This document shows, piece by piece, positions 41,501 to 54,180 of a DNA stretch of 64,000 bases. Both the position numbers and the translations under genes were made by a program. Numbering within the stretch: position 1 is the stretch's first letter; each line of letters begins with the position of its first letter. Source of the DNA: Ilumatobacter sp. (GTDB lineage Bacteria > Actinomycetota > Acidimicrobiia > Acidimicrobiales > Ilumatobacteraceae); NCBI GenBank assembly GCA_007693335.1, contig REDU01000057.1, positions 1-64,000 of the forward strand, written 5' to 3'. The notes beneath the pieces were generated by a model. It did not search any database, was not told the origin of the DNA, and saw only the letters and a list, made by a program, of their open reading frames with translations.

Positions 41501-41836
41501 CTACCGGGTCCGGGAGTTCGACGGGATCTTCGCGAGCAGTGCGATCAGCTCCACTCGCAGCTGATCGAACGTCAGTTCTGTCACACCCGGCCGGGCACCG
41601 ATCAGATACCAACCCGGCGGTGGTTCGACCCCCGTCGACAGCAGCGCCCGGAGCCGGCGACGCACCCGGTTGCGGGTCACGGCCGGTCCGACGGCGCGAC
41701 CGATGGCGAAGGCCAGGCGCGGTGGTTCCGCTCCGGGGTCGGGCAAGTAGGTGCACCACAACGACGACGTACGGATCCGGGAGCCCTCACGTGCGAGGCG
41801 AGCGAACGCGTCGCGCTCGCGGATCCGCCAGATCAA
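41501..41836 (-). CDS. rnpA: Ribonuclease P protein component
   Basis: 111 residues when started at TTG 41834-41836, which overlaps the rpmH stop as TTGA. The protein begins at [18 protein letters not shown], matching the family start, and carries the signature [15 protein letters not shown] plus [10 protein letters not shown] and the final helix. It is the protein subunit of RNase P that matures tRNA 5' ends. A longer frame to 42034 runs across rpmH and is rejected. Confidence 0.92.
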   Translation of the reverse strand: MIWRIRERDAFARLAREGSRIRTSSLWCTYLPDPGAEPPRLAFAIGRAVGPAVTRNRVRRRLRALLSTGVEPPPGWYLIGARPGVTELTFDQLRVELIALLAKIPSNSRTR

Positions 41837-41967
41837 GCCGACAGACGAGCGCGGCCCTTGGCGCGACGAGCCTTCAAGATGGCGCGCCCCGAGCGGGTGC
41901 TCATACGGGCCCGGAAGCCGTGCTTGCGGGCACGGCGACGGGTATTTGGTTGAAATGTGCGCTTCAC
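41833..41967 (-). CDS. rpmH: 50S ribosomal protein L34
   Basis: A 44-residue gene, GTG at 41965-41967 and TGA at 41833-41835. It reads [20 protein letters not shown], then [23 protein letters not shown], the complete L34 signature. AGGAGGT lies just upstream of the start. It overlaps rnpA by 4 nt (TTGA), so L34 and the RNase P protein are co-translated. It is divergent from dnaA across the origin region. Confidence 0.97.
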   Translation of the reverse strand: MKRTFQPNTRRRARKHGFRARMSTRSGRAILKARRAKGRARLSA

Positions 41968-42170
41968 ACCGACCTCCTCGGCGCCCCGACGTGACGGTGG
42001 GGCGGGCTGCTCTCGCGATCATCGGACCCGCCACACGGCGCGTCCAGACCTGTCAAGGCTACGGCCGACCACACCTCCGTGACAACCGGGAGACCCAGCG
42101 TACGAAACTTCAGGAGCGGTCAGGTCGTGAGGGGCGATCGCGCGTGCTAGCGTCGTCCACCCCGGCGTTG

Positions 42171-42204
42171 GTTGTCCACATGATGTGGACAACCGTGTGG
42201 ACGC
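42171..42204. other. DnaA boxes upstream of dnaA (oriC part 1)
   Basis: TTGTCCACA (42172-42180) and its exact inverse TGTGGACAA (42184-42192) face each other across TGA, making a 23-bp palindrome. A weaker TGTGGACGC follows at 42196-42204. TTGTCCACA is the high-GC form of the DnaA box known in Mycobacterium and Streptomyces. The 265-nt rpmH-dnaA gap holds no gene. The sites may serve dnaA autoregulation as well as initiation. Confidence 0.7.
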
Positions 42205-42232
42205 TGTCGGACGTCGGGTGCGGGAGGTGCAG

Positions 42233-43633
42233 GTGAGAGACCAGGAAGAGGTGTGGACAGCGGTCGCCCAACTCCTGCGGGCTCAGCTCACCGAGTCGGT
42301 GTGGTACTCGACGTTCCAGGACGTCGAACCGGTCGTCTCCGACGAACCCACCCTGCTCGTACGTGTCCCGAGCACGCTCGCACGTGACCGGATCCTCAAC
42401 CGCTACCTGCCGATCGTGACCGAGGCCATGAAGGAGTTGGGGTTCGGCGATCGCGACGTGGCCGTCGAGATCGCCACCGTGGGCATCGACCACGATCATC
42501 CCGATGACCCGGGCGTGTCGGTCGACGCCAACGGTCATGGGACCGACCCCGTGGGCACCGTGACCGATCGCTTCCGCGGACCCGTCCAGCACCCGTCGAA
42601 CGGCATCGACGAAGCAGGACTCAACCCGCGCTACACCTTCGAGACCTTCGTGAAGGGTGCGTCCAACCAGTTCGCCCTGGCGGCATCGTTGCGGGTGGCG
42701 GAGACACCGGCTCGGTCGTACAACCCATTGTTCATCTACGGCGCAGCCGGTCTCGGCAAGACGCACCTGCTGCACGCCATCGGCCACTACGTGCACCACA
42801 ACTACCAGCACCACGAGGTGCGGTACGTCTCGACCGAGACGTTCATGAACGAATACGTCGATGCCATCCGATCGAACTCGATGGCCGGGCTCCGTCGTCG
42901 TTACCGCGACATCGACGTGCTCTTGATCGACGACGTCCAGTTCCTCGAGGGCAAAGAGGGCCTCCAGGAGGAGTTCTTCCACACGTTCAACTCACTCCAC
43001 GGCGCCAACAAGCAGATCGTGATCAGCAGTGACCGTGTGCCCGACGCGATCCCGACGCTCGAAGAACGCCTCCGCGGTCGGTTCAAGTGGGGTCTGATCA
43101 CCGACATCCAGCCGCCCGACCTCGAGACCCGCCTCGCCATCCTGCGCAACAAGTCCGAGCGCGACCGCGTCGAGGTGCCGTCGGAGACGCTCGAGTTCAT
43201 CGCGACCCACATCACGACCAACATCCGCGAGCTCGAGGGCGCCCTGATCCGGGTGACCGCGTTCGCCAGCCTCAACCACGTCGCGATCACGACCGAGCTC
43301 GCGCAGCAGCAACTGGCCGACCTCCTGAGCGACACCACGCCGCGCCCGCGCACCGACCAGGAACTGCTCGACGAGATCGCCGGCATCCTCGGGTTCGAGG
43401 TCGAGGCGCTCAAGGGCAAGAGCCGCCAACGACCACTCGTGACCGCCCGCCAGATCGCGATGTACGTCTTCCGCGATCTCACCGACCTGAGCTATCCCAG
43501 CATCGCCCGTCTCTTCGGTGGCCGCGATCACACCACCGTGATCCACGCCGTCGAGAAGATCCAGCGGCAGATGGGCGAACGCAAGCAGATCTACGAACAG
43601 GTCACCGACCTCCAACAGCGGTTGAAGTCGTGA
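42233..43633 (+). CDS. dnaA: Chromosomal replication initiator DnaA
   Basis: 466 residues from GTG 42233, with GGGAGG ending five bases upstream; earlier GTGs at 42185 and 42227 are in frame, but the first lies inside a DnaA box. Domain I is ~1-80, a linker ~80-130, AAA+ ATPase from ~130 (Walker A YGAAGLGKTHLL near 170; Walker B LLIDDVQFLEG near 230), and the DNA-binding domain IV ~360-466 with RQIAMYVFRDLTDLSYPSI and GGRDHTTVIHA. It binds the boxes on both sides of the gene. Confidence 0.96.
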   Translation: MRDQEEVWTAVAQLLRAQLTESVWYSTFQDVEPVVSDEPTLLVRVPSTLARDRILNRYLPIVTEAMKELGFGDRDVAVEIATVGIDHDHPDDPGVSVDANGHGTDPVGTVTDRFRGPVQHPSNGIDEAGLNPRYTFETFVKGASNQFALAASLRVAETPARSYNPLFIYGAAGLGKTHLLHAIGHYVHHNYQHHEVRYVSTETFMNEYVDAIRSNSMAGLRRRYRDIDVLLIDDVQFLEGKEGLQEEFFHTFNSLHGANKQIVISSDRVPDAIPTLEERLRGRFKWGLITDIQPPDLETRLAILRNKSERDRVEVPSETLEFIATHITTNIRELEGALIRVTAFASLNHVAITTELAQQQLADLLSDTTPRPRTDQELLDEIAGILGFEVEALKGKSRQRPLVTARQIAMYVFRDLTDLSYPSIARLFGGRDHTTVIHAVEKIQRQMGERKQIYEQVTDLQQRLKS

Positions 43634-43708
43634 TCGGCCACATCGACGGCACCCGGAGTCGGCGCGCGCGTCGCCTGTGGGCGGGCATGGGGACGCACGA
43701 CCGTTCCC

Positions 43709-43869
43709 GGTGGACAACCCAGGTCCGTCCACCGAACCACACCGGTGTCATCCGCGCGCAGGGGAACGACGCGACGTCCCGTGTGGACGCGCGCGCACGC
43801 CCTACGCTGCACCAACGGTGGGTTGTCCCCAATCCACAGCACCTACTACCACCCCTTCAGTTGTCCATC
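43709..43869. other. DnaA boxes between dnaA and dnaN (oriC part 2)
   Basis: The 262-nt gap contains GGTGGACAA (43709-43717), TGTGGACGC (43782-43790), TTGTCCCCA (43823-43831), CAATCCACA (43830-43838) and TTGTCCATC (43861-43869). All are one or two mismatches from the box seen upstream of dnaA, in mixed orientation. The dnaA-dnaN gap is the usual actinobacterial oriC. No long AT-rich unwinding element is obvious. Confidence 0.65.
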
Positions 43870-43895
43870 ATCGAGTCGAGGAGAAGAGCAGCCCT

Positions 43896-44996
43896 GTGAA
43901 GTTCCGCTGTGAGCGAGAGATCCTGGCCGACGCACTGGCCACGGCCGGACGTGCGGCCACGAATCGCACCGGCACCTTGCCGGTGCTCTCAGGTGTGCGC
44001 CTCGATGTCGCGGGTGACGAGCTCACGGTGACGGGCACCGATCTCGAGCTGACCATCCGTCTCACCGTTCCCGTGGGTGGTCAGATCGATGGGTCAGCGG
44101 TGGTTCCCGCCCGTCTCGTGGCCGACATCGTCAAGGCGTTGCCGTCGGGGGCCGTCGAGATGACCCTCGGCGACGACGACCTGGCCATCAGCGCCGGTCG
44201 CTCGCAGTTCTCGGTCCGTCCGCTCGCGCTGGCCGACTATCCGGCGCAGTCGGAACCCGATGTCGAACCGGTCACCCTGGCGAGCGATCAGGTGGCCGAC
44301 GCGCTCCGGCAGGTGGTACGGGCGGCCAGCACCGACGATGCCCGCGCCGTGCTCACCGGAGTTCTGCTCGCATCCGAGGACACGGGCGTCAAGATGGTGG
44401 CCACCGACTCGTATCGCCTGGCCGTGCGCGATCTCCCGCCCACCTCGATGCTCGAGACCGGTCAGAAGGTGCTCATCCCGGGCCGGGCCCTGGCCGAGTT
44501 GCAGCGACTGCTGTCGGGGGGTCACGAGCTCCAGGTACGTCTCGGCACGCGTGAAGCCGTGTTCGAGGCCGGCACCACCCGTCTCACGACCCGTTTGATC
44601 GAAGGCGAGTACCCGAACTACCGCAATCTGCTCCCACCGTCGTATCCCAACGTGCTCACGGTCGGGCGTGAGGCCCTGCTCGATGCGCTGCGACGCGTGA
44701 AGATCGTCGCTCAGGCCCAAGACGCCACGCCGGTCAGGTTGGTGCTCGGTGGTGACACCCTGCAGATCACCGCGATCACGCAGGATGTCGGCAACGCCAC
44801 CGAGGAGATCGACGCCAGCTACGAGGGCAGCGAGATGACCGTCGCGTTCAACCCCGACTACCTGGCTGCGGGTGTCGAGGCGGTCGAGGGCGACGAGGTC
44901 CTGTTGTCGACCATCGATCCGATGAAGCCCGCCATCCTGCGGGGTCAGGGGCACGACGAGTACCTCTACCTGCTGATGCCGGTCCGCGTCCCCTGA
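43896..44996 (+). CDS. dnaN: DNA polymerase III beta subunit (sliding clamp)
   Basis: 366 residues from GTG 43896 (VKFRCEREILADALATAGRA). The three clamp domains follow in order, with RTGTLPVLSGVRLDV, EGEYPNYRNLLP and the C-terminal YLYLLMPVRVP that forms the partner-binding pocket. It encircles DNA and tethers the polymerase. The longer in-frame start at 43677 runs through the DnaA boxes and is rejected. Confidence 0.96.
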   Translation: MKFRCEREILADALATAGRAATNRTGTLPVLSGVRLDVAGDELTVTGTDLELTIRLTVPVGGQIDGSAVVPARLVADIVKALPSGAVEMTLGDDDLAISAGRSQFSVRPLALADYPAQSEPDVEPVTLASDQVADALRQVVRAASTDDARAVLTGVLLASEDTGVKMVATDSYRLAVRDLPPTSMLETGQKVLIPGRALAELQRLLSGGHELQVRLGTREAVFEAGTTRLTTRLIEGEYPNYRNLLPPSYPNVLTVGREALLDALRRVKIVAQAQDATPVRLVLGGDTLQITAITQDVGNATEEIDASYEGSEMTVAFNPDYLAAGVEAVEGDEVLLSTIDPMKPAILRGQGHDEYLYLLMPVRVP

Positions 44997-45026
44997 CCGT
45001 GGCGCCCAGCCCGAGCACGTGATCGC

Positions 45027-46106
45027 GTGATCGTCGACCGGCTGTCCCTGCTCGACTTCCGGAACTACCAGGCCAGCACGTTCGAGCTCACCGACGGCGT
45101 CACGGCCGTCCTGGGTGACAACGGCCAGGGCAAGACGAATTTCGCCGAGGCACTCGCCTACCTCGCCACGTTGAGCAGCTTCCGCGGTGCTCCCTCGGAG
45201 GCCCTCGTCCGCGCCGGGGCCGACATGGCGGTGGTACGCGCCGAGCTGCACGACGAGGTCGGCCGTGAGTCGCTGGTCGAGGCCGAGATCACGGTGGTGG
45301 GCCGCAATCGGGTGCAGGTGAACCGACAGCGGCTCCCGCGCGTGCGTGATCTGCTGGGAGTGGTGCGGGTGTCGGTGTTCTCGCCGGACGATCTCGTGGC
45401 CGTGAAGGGCGGACCATCGGAGCGCAGACGGCTGCTCGACGACGCGCTGGTCGCGCTCGCCACGAAGTACGACGCACTCCGCCTCGAGCTCGATCGGGTG
45501 GTCCGACAGCGGAACACCCTGCTCAAGCAGGCAGGGGGACGCGCCACCGATGAGGTGACCGCGACCCTCGACGTCTGGGATGCGAGGTTCGTCGACGTGG
45601 GCGAGCGGTTCGGCCTCGCCCGGGCCACGTTGGTGGAGCGGTGCGGACCAGCGGTGTCGGAGGCGTACGAGCAGCTTGCCGGGCGCCCCACCACCACGGA
45701 ACTCGTCTACGAACCACCCTGGCGGGTGACCGGGTTGGCCGAGGCACTCGCCGTGGCGCGTCCCGACGATCTCCGTCGCGGCGTCTCCACCGTGGGGCCG
45801 CACCGTGACGATCTGGTGCTGCGGTTGTCGGGACTGCCTGCTCGCACGCATGCGTCGCAGGGTGAGCAGCGCACGCTCGCATTGGCGCTCCGGCTCGCCA
45901 TCCACCGTCTGGTGGCCGAACGCACGGGGTCGACACCGGTACTGGTGCTCGACGACGTGTTGTCGGAACTCGACCCCGGCCGGGCCGAGGCGCTGCTGGC
46001 GAACCTCCCGGTCGGCCAGATCGTGATCACGAGTGCCGGACCGCTCCCGGCGGCGGCGGCGCCCGATCGGGTGCTCCGTATCCGTGAGGGTGCGGTCGAG
46101 ACGTGA
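45027..46106 (+). CDS. recF: DNA replication and repair protein RecF
   Basis: 359 residues. Walker A GDNGQGKTNFAEAL, the signature region SQGEQRTLALALRLA and Walker B VLVLDDVLSELD are intact, with the FRNYQ N-terminal motif of SMC-like RecF. It loads RecA at gaps. It lies 30 nt after dnaN in the conserved dnaN-recF-DUF721-gyrB order. Confidence 0.95.
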   Translation: MIVDRLSLLDFRNYQASTFELTDGVTAVLGDNGQGKTNFAEALAYLATLSSFRGAPSEALVRAGADMAVVRAELHDEVGRESLVEAEITVVGRNRVQVNRQRLPRVRDLLGVVRVSVFSPDDLVAVKGGPSERRRLLDDALVALATKYDALRLELDRVVRQRNTLLKQAGGRATDEVTATLDVWDARFVDVGERFGLARATLVERCGPAVSEAYEQLAGRPTTTELVYEPPWRVTGLAEALAVARPDDLRRGVSTVGPHRDDLVLRLSGLPARTHASQGEQRTLALALRLAIHRLVAERTGSTPVLVLDDVLSELDPGRAEALLANLPVGQIVITSAGPLPAAAAPDRVLRIREGAVET

Positions 46107-46220
46107 CACTCCGGACCGGGGGAGGCCCGGGTGCAGACAGGGTGCGACGGTGGTGCCGACCCGGTCGACGTGGTACACCGGACACCGTGACCATGCTGCA
46201 CATCTCGAGGTCGGAGCGCC

Positions 46221-46580
46221 GTGTCCGACCGTGATCCGGTGTCGTTGACGGCCTCGCTCGACGAGGTGATGCGGTCGCTGCGTGGCGCCGACCGCCGTGA
46301 GGTCGGTGGGCTGTTCGGTCGGTGGGAGGAGGTCGTGGGGGCACAGATCGCGGCGCACGTCCGACCCGTCCGTCTCGACGACGGCGTGCTGCTGGTCGAG
46401 GTGGTCGAGCCGGCGTGGGCCACGCAGGTGACGTTCCTGTCGGCGGGCCTGCGCGAGCGACTCGCCACCGAGATCGGGGTCACGGTCGAGCGGATCGAAG
46501 TGCGGGTCGCGGGCCGCGCCGTGGTCCGCACCGAGGGTCGGGCGAAGCCCCGTGGTCGCGACACCCCCCTGGTAGACTGA
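46221..46580 (+). CDS. DUF721 domain protein (DciA-like)
   Basis: 119 residues from GTG 46221, with GGAG upstream. The DUF721 core is visible (LFGRWEEVVGAQIAAHVRPVRLDDGVLLVEV, then AWATQVTFLSAGLRERL). Proteins of this family located before gyrB in actinobacteria are related to DciA, a loader of the DnaB helicase; a helicase-loading role is therefore likely but inferred. The C-terminal tail is basic. Confidence 0.82.
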   Translation: MSDRDPVSLTASLDEVMRSLRGADRREVGGLFGRWEEVVGAQIAAHVRPVRLDDGVLLVEVVEPAWATQVTFLSAGLRERLATEIGVTVERIEVRVAGRAVVRTEGRAKPRGRDTPLVD

Positions 46581-46597
46581 GGACCATCGCGAACCAC

Positions 46598-46619
46598 CGT
46601 GTTCGCCGTCGTGAACACG
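46598..46619. promoter_or_regulatory. Inverted repeat upstream of gyrB
   Basis: CGTGTTC (46598-46604) and GAACACG (46613-46619) form a 7-bp perfect inverted repeat in the 119-nt DUF721-gyrB gap. A TAGACT hexamer at 46573-46578 could be the -10 of a gyrBA promoter. The assignment is tentative. Confidence 0.35.
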
Positions 46620-46699
46620 TGCTCGAGATCATTCGCGTCACCGTGTTCGACGCCCCGATCCGACGCCGCCACCGCCCGGCGAGAACGACAGAGGTACGA

Positions 46700-48709
46700 G
46701 TGTCGACCGACACCCCGAACAGCACCGCAGCGAGCACCACCGACGGGGCTCCCGCCGCCGCCCAGAAGTCCGCCACCGGCCAGTACGACGCCAAGGACAT
46801 CCAGGTCCTCGAGGGCCTCGACCCGGTTCGCAAGCGGCCAGGTATGTACATCGGCTCCACCGGTCTGCAGGGGCTGCACCACCTGATCTGGGAGGTGGTC
46901 GACAACTCCGTCGACGAGGCCATGGCGGGCTACTGCAGCCGCATCACGGTCACGCTGCTGGCGAATGGCGGGTGCCGGGTGGACGACGATGGCCGTGGCA
47001 TCCCGGTCGATCCGTTCACCAGCGGTCCGCACAAGGGCAAGAGCGCGGTCGAGGTGGTGCTCACCGTGCTGCACGCCGGTGGCAAGTTCGGCGGCGAGGG
47101 GTACAAGGTCTCCGGTGGTCTGCACGGCGTGGGCGTGAGCGTGGTGAACGCACTGTCCGAGCGCCTCCTCGTCGAGATCGACCGGAACGGCACCCGCTAC
47201 CACCAGGAGTACGCCAAGGGCGGCAAGCCCCAGGGCAAGCTCGCCCCCGTCGGCCCCACCCCGGCACGCGGTCGCACCAGCGGCACGTCCATCACGTTCT
47301 GGCCCGACCCCACCGTGTTCGTGGCCGAGGGCACCGACTTCGTGTCGCGCACCGTCCTCGAGCGGTTGCAGACGATGGCGTTCCTGAACAAGGGCCTCGA
47401 GATCGTGTTCGTCGACGAGCGCGCCGAGCGCGAACAGACGGTCACGTTCCAGTACAAGGGTGGCCTGGTCGACTTCGTCAAGCATCTCAACGCCTCGAAG
47501 GACCCGCTGTTCTCCAAGGTCTGTCAGTACGAGGACGAAGACGACGGCGACGGCCACACCCTCGACATCGCGATCCAGTGGAACACCGGGTACCACGAGG
47601 GCATCCACGGCTACGCCAACAACATCTCCACCATCGAGGGTGGCATGCACGTCGAGGGCTTCAAGACGGCCCTCACCACGGTGGTCAACAAGTACGCGCG
47701 GTCGAAGAACCTCCTGAAGGAGAAGGACCCCAACCTCACGGGTGAGGACATCCGCGAGGGCATCACCGCGATCATCTCGGTGAAGCTCCGCGAGCCGCAG
47801 TTCGAGGGTCAGACCAAGGCCAAGCTCGGCAACGTCTCGATGCGCTCGTTCGTGCAGAAGGTCACCAACGAGCGGCTCAACGAGTGGCTCGAGGAGAACC
47901 CCACCGAAGCCAACAAGGTCGTCAAGAAGGGTCTCGCCGCCGCGCAGGCCCGCGTGGCCGCCAAGAACGCCCGCAACGCGATCCGCCGCAAGACGGCGCT
48001 GTCGGGTGCCGGTATGCCCGACAAGCTGAAGGACTGCTCCAGCCGCGACGCGTCCGAGAGCGAGCTGTTCATCGTCGAGGGTGACTCCGCCGGTGGCACG
48101 GCGGTCGACGCCCGCTCGCCGCGCACCCAGGCGATCCTGCCGATCCGCGGCAAGATCCTGAACGTCGAGCGCGCCCGCATCGACAAGATGCTCAAGAACA
48201 ACGAGATCCAGGCGCTCATCACCGCCATCGGCGCCGGCGTGGGCGACGAGTTCGACGTCACCAAGTGCCGCTACCACAAGGTGATCGCGCTGTGCGACGC
48301 CGATGTCGACGGCAGCCACATCCGCACCCTGCTGCTCACGTTCTTCTTCCGCCAGATGCGCGAGATGGTCGAGGCGGGCTACGTCTACATCGCCCAGCCG
48401 CCGCTGTACTCCACCGAGGTCGGCAAGGAGAAGGTGTACCTGAAAGACGAGGTGGCCCGGGCGGCGTTCATGCTGCAGCGCCCGAACCACAAAAAGGAGT
48501 TCCAGCGCCTGAAGGGTCTGGGCGAGATGGACTGGCAGGAGCTGCGCTCCACCACGATGGATCCCGGTACCCGCACGCTGTTGCAGGTCAACGTCGAGGA
48601 GGCCGCCGAGGCCGATCAGATCATGAGCGTGTTGATGGGTGACGACGTCGAGAGCCGGCGCAACTTCATCACCACCAACGCCCGCGACGTCCGCAACCTC
48701 GATTTCTGA
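46700..48709 (+). CDS. gyrB: DNA gyrase subunit B
   Basis: 669 residues from GTG 46700, preceded by AGAGG. GHKL ATPase motifs (VVDNSVDEA, DDGRGIP, GGLHGVGVSVVNALS), transducer domain and TOPRIM motifs (EGDSAGG, CDADVDGSHIRTLLL) are complete; the C terminus has KGLGEMDW. With GyrA it introduces negative supercoils. Longer in-frame starts overlap DUF721 and are rejected. Confidence 0.97.
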   Translation: MSTDTPNSTAASTTDGAPAAAQKSATGQYDAKDIQVLEGLDPVRKRPGMYIGSTGLQGLHHLIWEVVDNSVDEAMAGYCSRITVTLLANGGCRVDDDGRGIPVDPFTSGPHKGKSAVEVVLTVLHAGGKFGGEGYKVSGGLHGVGVSVVNALSERLLVEIDRNGTRYHQEYAKGGKPQGKLAPVGPTPARGRTSGTSITFWPDPTVFVAEGTDFVSRTVLERLQTMAFLNKGLEIVFVDERAEREQTVTFQYKGGLVDFVKHLNASKDPLFSKVCQYEDEDDGDGHTLDIAIQWNTGYHEGIHGYANNISTIEGGMHVEGFKTALTTVVNKYARSKNLLKEKDPNLTGEDIREGITAIISVKLREPQFEGQTKAKLGNVSMRSFVQKVTNERLNEWLEENPTEANKVVKKGLAAAQARVAAKNARNAIRRKTALSGAGMPDKLKDCSSRDASESELFIVEGDSAGGTAVDARSPRTQAILPIRGKILNVERARIDKMLKNNEIQALITAIGAGVGDEFDVTKCRYHKVIALCDADVDGSHIRTLLLTFFFRQMREMVEAGYVYIAQPPLYSTEVGKEKVYLKDEVARAAFMLQRPNHKKEFQRLKGLGEMDWQELRSTTMDPGTRTLLQVNVEEAAEADQIMSVLMGDDVESRRNFITTNARDVRNLDF

Positions 48710-48736
48710 CCCCGATCTCTGACCCGGAGCCCCACG

Positions 48737-52540
<3,804 letters not shown>

Positions 52541-52544
52541 GCCG

Positions 52545-52886
52545 GTGCGCGGCAGGCGTCCCCACGTCCGTGACCGCGGCGCGGTCGCGCTCCTCGTGTT
52601 GCTGGTGACGCTCGCCGTCTCCGGTCTGGCACTGGCGGCCACCGTGCTGACGTCGGAGGTACTCATCGATGGCGGTCGGGCCCGCACGGCAGCCGACGCA
52701 GTGGCGTTGGCCGGTGTGCTCCAGGGTCGCCCGGCGGCCGAGCGGATCGCCAGCGACAACGGCGCAGTGATCGTGTCGTGGCGGTCGATCGTGCTCGGCC
52801 CCGGCGACCCGCCACCGGTCGAGGTCACGGTCGAGGTGCGGGTCGGGAGCACCGTCGCGAGCGCACGCGCCACGAACGGGCCCTGA
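52545..52886 (+). CDS. TadE/TadG-like small membrane protein
   Basis: 113 residues from GTG 52545, five bases after gyrA. An arginine-rich start (RGRRPHVRDRGAVALL) leads into one long hydrophobic helix (LLVLLVTLAVSGLALAATVL) and then ARTAADAVALAG, the pattern of TadE/G-like pilus assembly proteins. The rest is a short outer domain. No other tad genes are nearby, so a pilus role is not supported by context. Confidence 0.68.
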   Translation: MRGRRPHVRDRGAVALLVLLVTLAVSGLALAATVLTSEVLIDGGRARTAADAVALAGVLQGRPAAERIASDNGAVIVSWRSIVLGPGDPPPVEVTVEVRVGSTVASARATNGP

Positions 52887-52907
52887 CCCAGGCGTACACT
52901 CATCGGG

Positions 52908-53765
52908 GTGAGTCCGACAGATCGCCCATCGGCGAGCCGGAGTGGCACGACCACCGCCGAGGGTGCGCCCCGAACCGCATCCGACCGCCGTGGTACTGAC
53001 GGTCGCACCGGCGATCCCACGCCGTCGGGCCCGTTCGAGCTCCCCGAGATCGTGCCGGCCACGCTCGACGAACCCGAGAAGGCGGTGGCGCCCATCGATG
53101 CCGACGCCACCGACCGCTGGGTCGAGTCGGGCGCCGCGCCGATCGTGGTGGGTGCCCCCACAGGGGCGTCGGCACCGCTGCGCGTTCGTGGCCGTCGGCC
53201 ACGGGTTCGCAAGGTCACCCGCGTGGTCCGCCACGTCGATCCCTGGAGCACGTTCAAGGTTGCGTCGATCTTCTCGCTGGTGCTCTACGGCGTGCTGCTC
53301 ACCTCGGGGGTGTTGCTCTGGAACGTGGCGTCGAACACCGGCACCGTCGAGAACGTCGAACGCTGGTTCACCCAGTTCGGTTGGGAGAGCTTCGAGCTCG
53401 ACGGCGGCGAGATCTACCGCAACGCCTGGGTGGCGGGTCTGTTCGCCGCGGTGGCCCTCACCGGTTTCGCCGTGTTGCTCGCGACGCTGTTCAACCTCGT
53501 GAGCGACATGGTCGGTGGCGTCAGGGTCACCGTGCTCGAAGAGGAGGTGGTCGAGCGAACCACCAATCCGAGTCGTCGCTACGTGGTTCGACGTCTCCCC
53601 AACGAGACCACCACCCCGACGAATTCGTCGCCGGGCGCCGGCTCATCCGCTGTCGCCCCCACCGAGTGGCGGGTGGACGACGGTGCACCGGCCGATCCCG
53701 CCCGGCCGTGGCGCACGGGCCGTCAACGTTCCACCGTGAGCACTGCCCGTCCGGACGACACCTGA
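52908..53765 (+). CDS. DUF3566 membrane protein
   Basis: 285 residues. The first ~95 residues are hydrophilic and disordered. The DUF3566 domain (~97-210) has RKVTRVVRHVDPWSTFKVA, two membrane helices (FSLVLYGVLLTSGVLLWNV and LFAAVALTGFAVLLATLFNLVSD) and then GGVRVTVLEEEVVE. This is the gene that follows gyrA in many actinobacteria (Rv0007 position). TACACT (52895-52900) ends 7 nt before the GTG, so it probably has its own leaderless promoter. Function unknown. Confidence 0.88.
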   Translation: MSPTDRPSASRSGTTTAEGAPRTASDRRGTDGRTGDPTPSGPFELPEIVPATLDEPEKAVAPIDADATDRWVESGAAPIVVGAPTGASAPLRVRGRRPRVRKVTRVVRHVDPWSTFKVASIFSLVLYGVLLTSGVLLWNVASNTGTVENVERWFTQFGWESFELDGGEIYRNAWVAGLFAAVALTGFAVLLATLFNLVSDMVGGVRVTVLEEEVVERTTNPSRRYVVRRLPNETTTPTNSSPGAGSSAVAPTEWRVDDGAPADPARPWRTGRQRSTVSTARPDDT

Positions 53766-53841
53766 ACGGCTCGCTCCCTGGTCGCCGGTGGCTCCACGGT
53801 TGAGGATTCCCCGTCGGGACCGATAGCCTCGCAGTCCTGCC

Positions 53842-53915
53842 GGGGCTATAGCTCAGTCGGTTAGAGCGCATCCCTGATAAGGATGAGGTCCCTGGTTCGA
53901 TTCCAGGTAGCCCCA
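53842..53915 (+). tRNA. tRNA-Ile (anticodon GAT)
   Basis: 74 nt. Acceptor GGGGCTA/TAGCCCC with discriminator A, D arm TAGCTCAGTCGGTTAGAGC, anticodon stem CATCC/GGATG with loop CTGATAA (GAT), and T arm CCTGGTTCGATTCCAGG. No CCA is encoded. The position after gyrA-DUF3566 is conserved in actinobacteria; the usual tRNA-Ala partner is absent. Confidence 0.97.
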
Positions 53916-53942
53916 CTGCAACACCCCAGGTCAACGAGTCAC

Positions 53943-53964
53943 GAGGCCCCCGATCGGGGGCCTC
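53943..53964. terminator. Hairpin terminator after tRNA-Ile
   Basis: GAGGCCCCCG and CGGGGGCCTC form a perfect 10-bp stem with a two-base AT centre, 28 nt past the tRNA. No T-run follows, as is common in high-GC genomes. The remaining 215 nt to the next gene contain CACCCGGGTG at ~54068 and no recognisable gene. Confidence 0.7.
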
Positions 53965-54180
53965 TCCCATGTCCAGGTCCGTGGCAGGTCTTCGCTGTCG
54001 CTGACACAGGCCGAGGCGTGCCGGACCCTCCAGGCGGCTACCGGTTGCTGACCCGCGCGGTGGTTGAACACCCGGGTGGGTTGTCGAGGGTGGAGGTCCC
54101 GCGGGTTGGAGACCGCCTCCTCGCCGAGAACGTGACATAGGGCCCTTCCCCCGCTGACCGAGAGGTGATCTTGTACGCCC

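Noticed and set aside
42051-42056. Minus-strand TTGACA upstream of rpmH as a promoter
   Set aside because: No acceptable -10 was found at 16-19 nt, so it is not listed as a feature.
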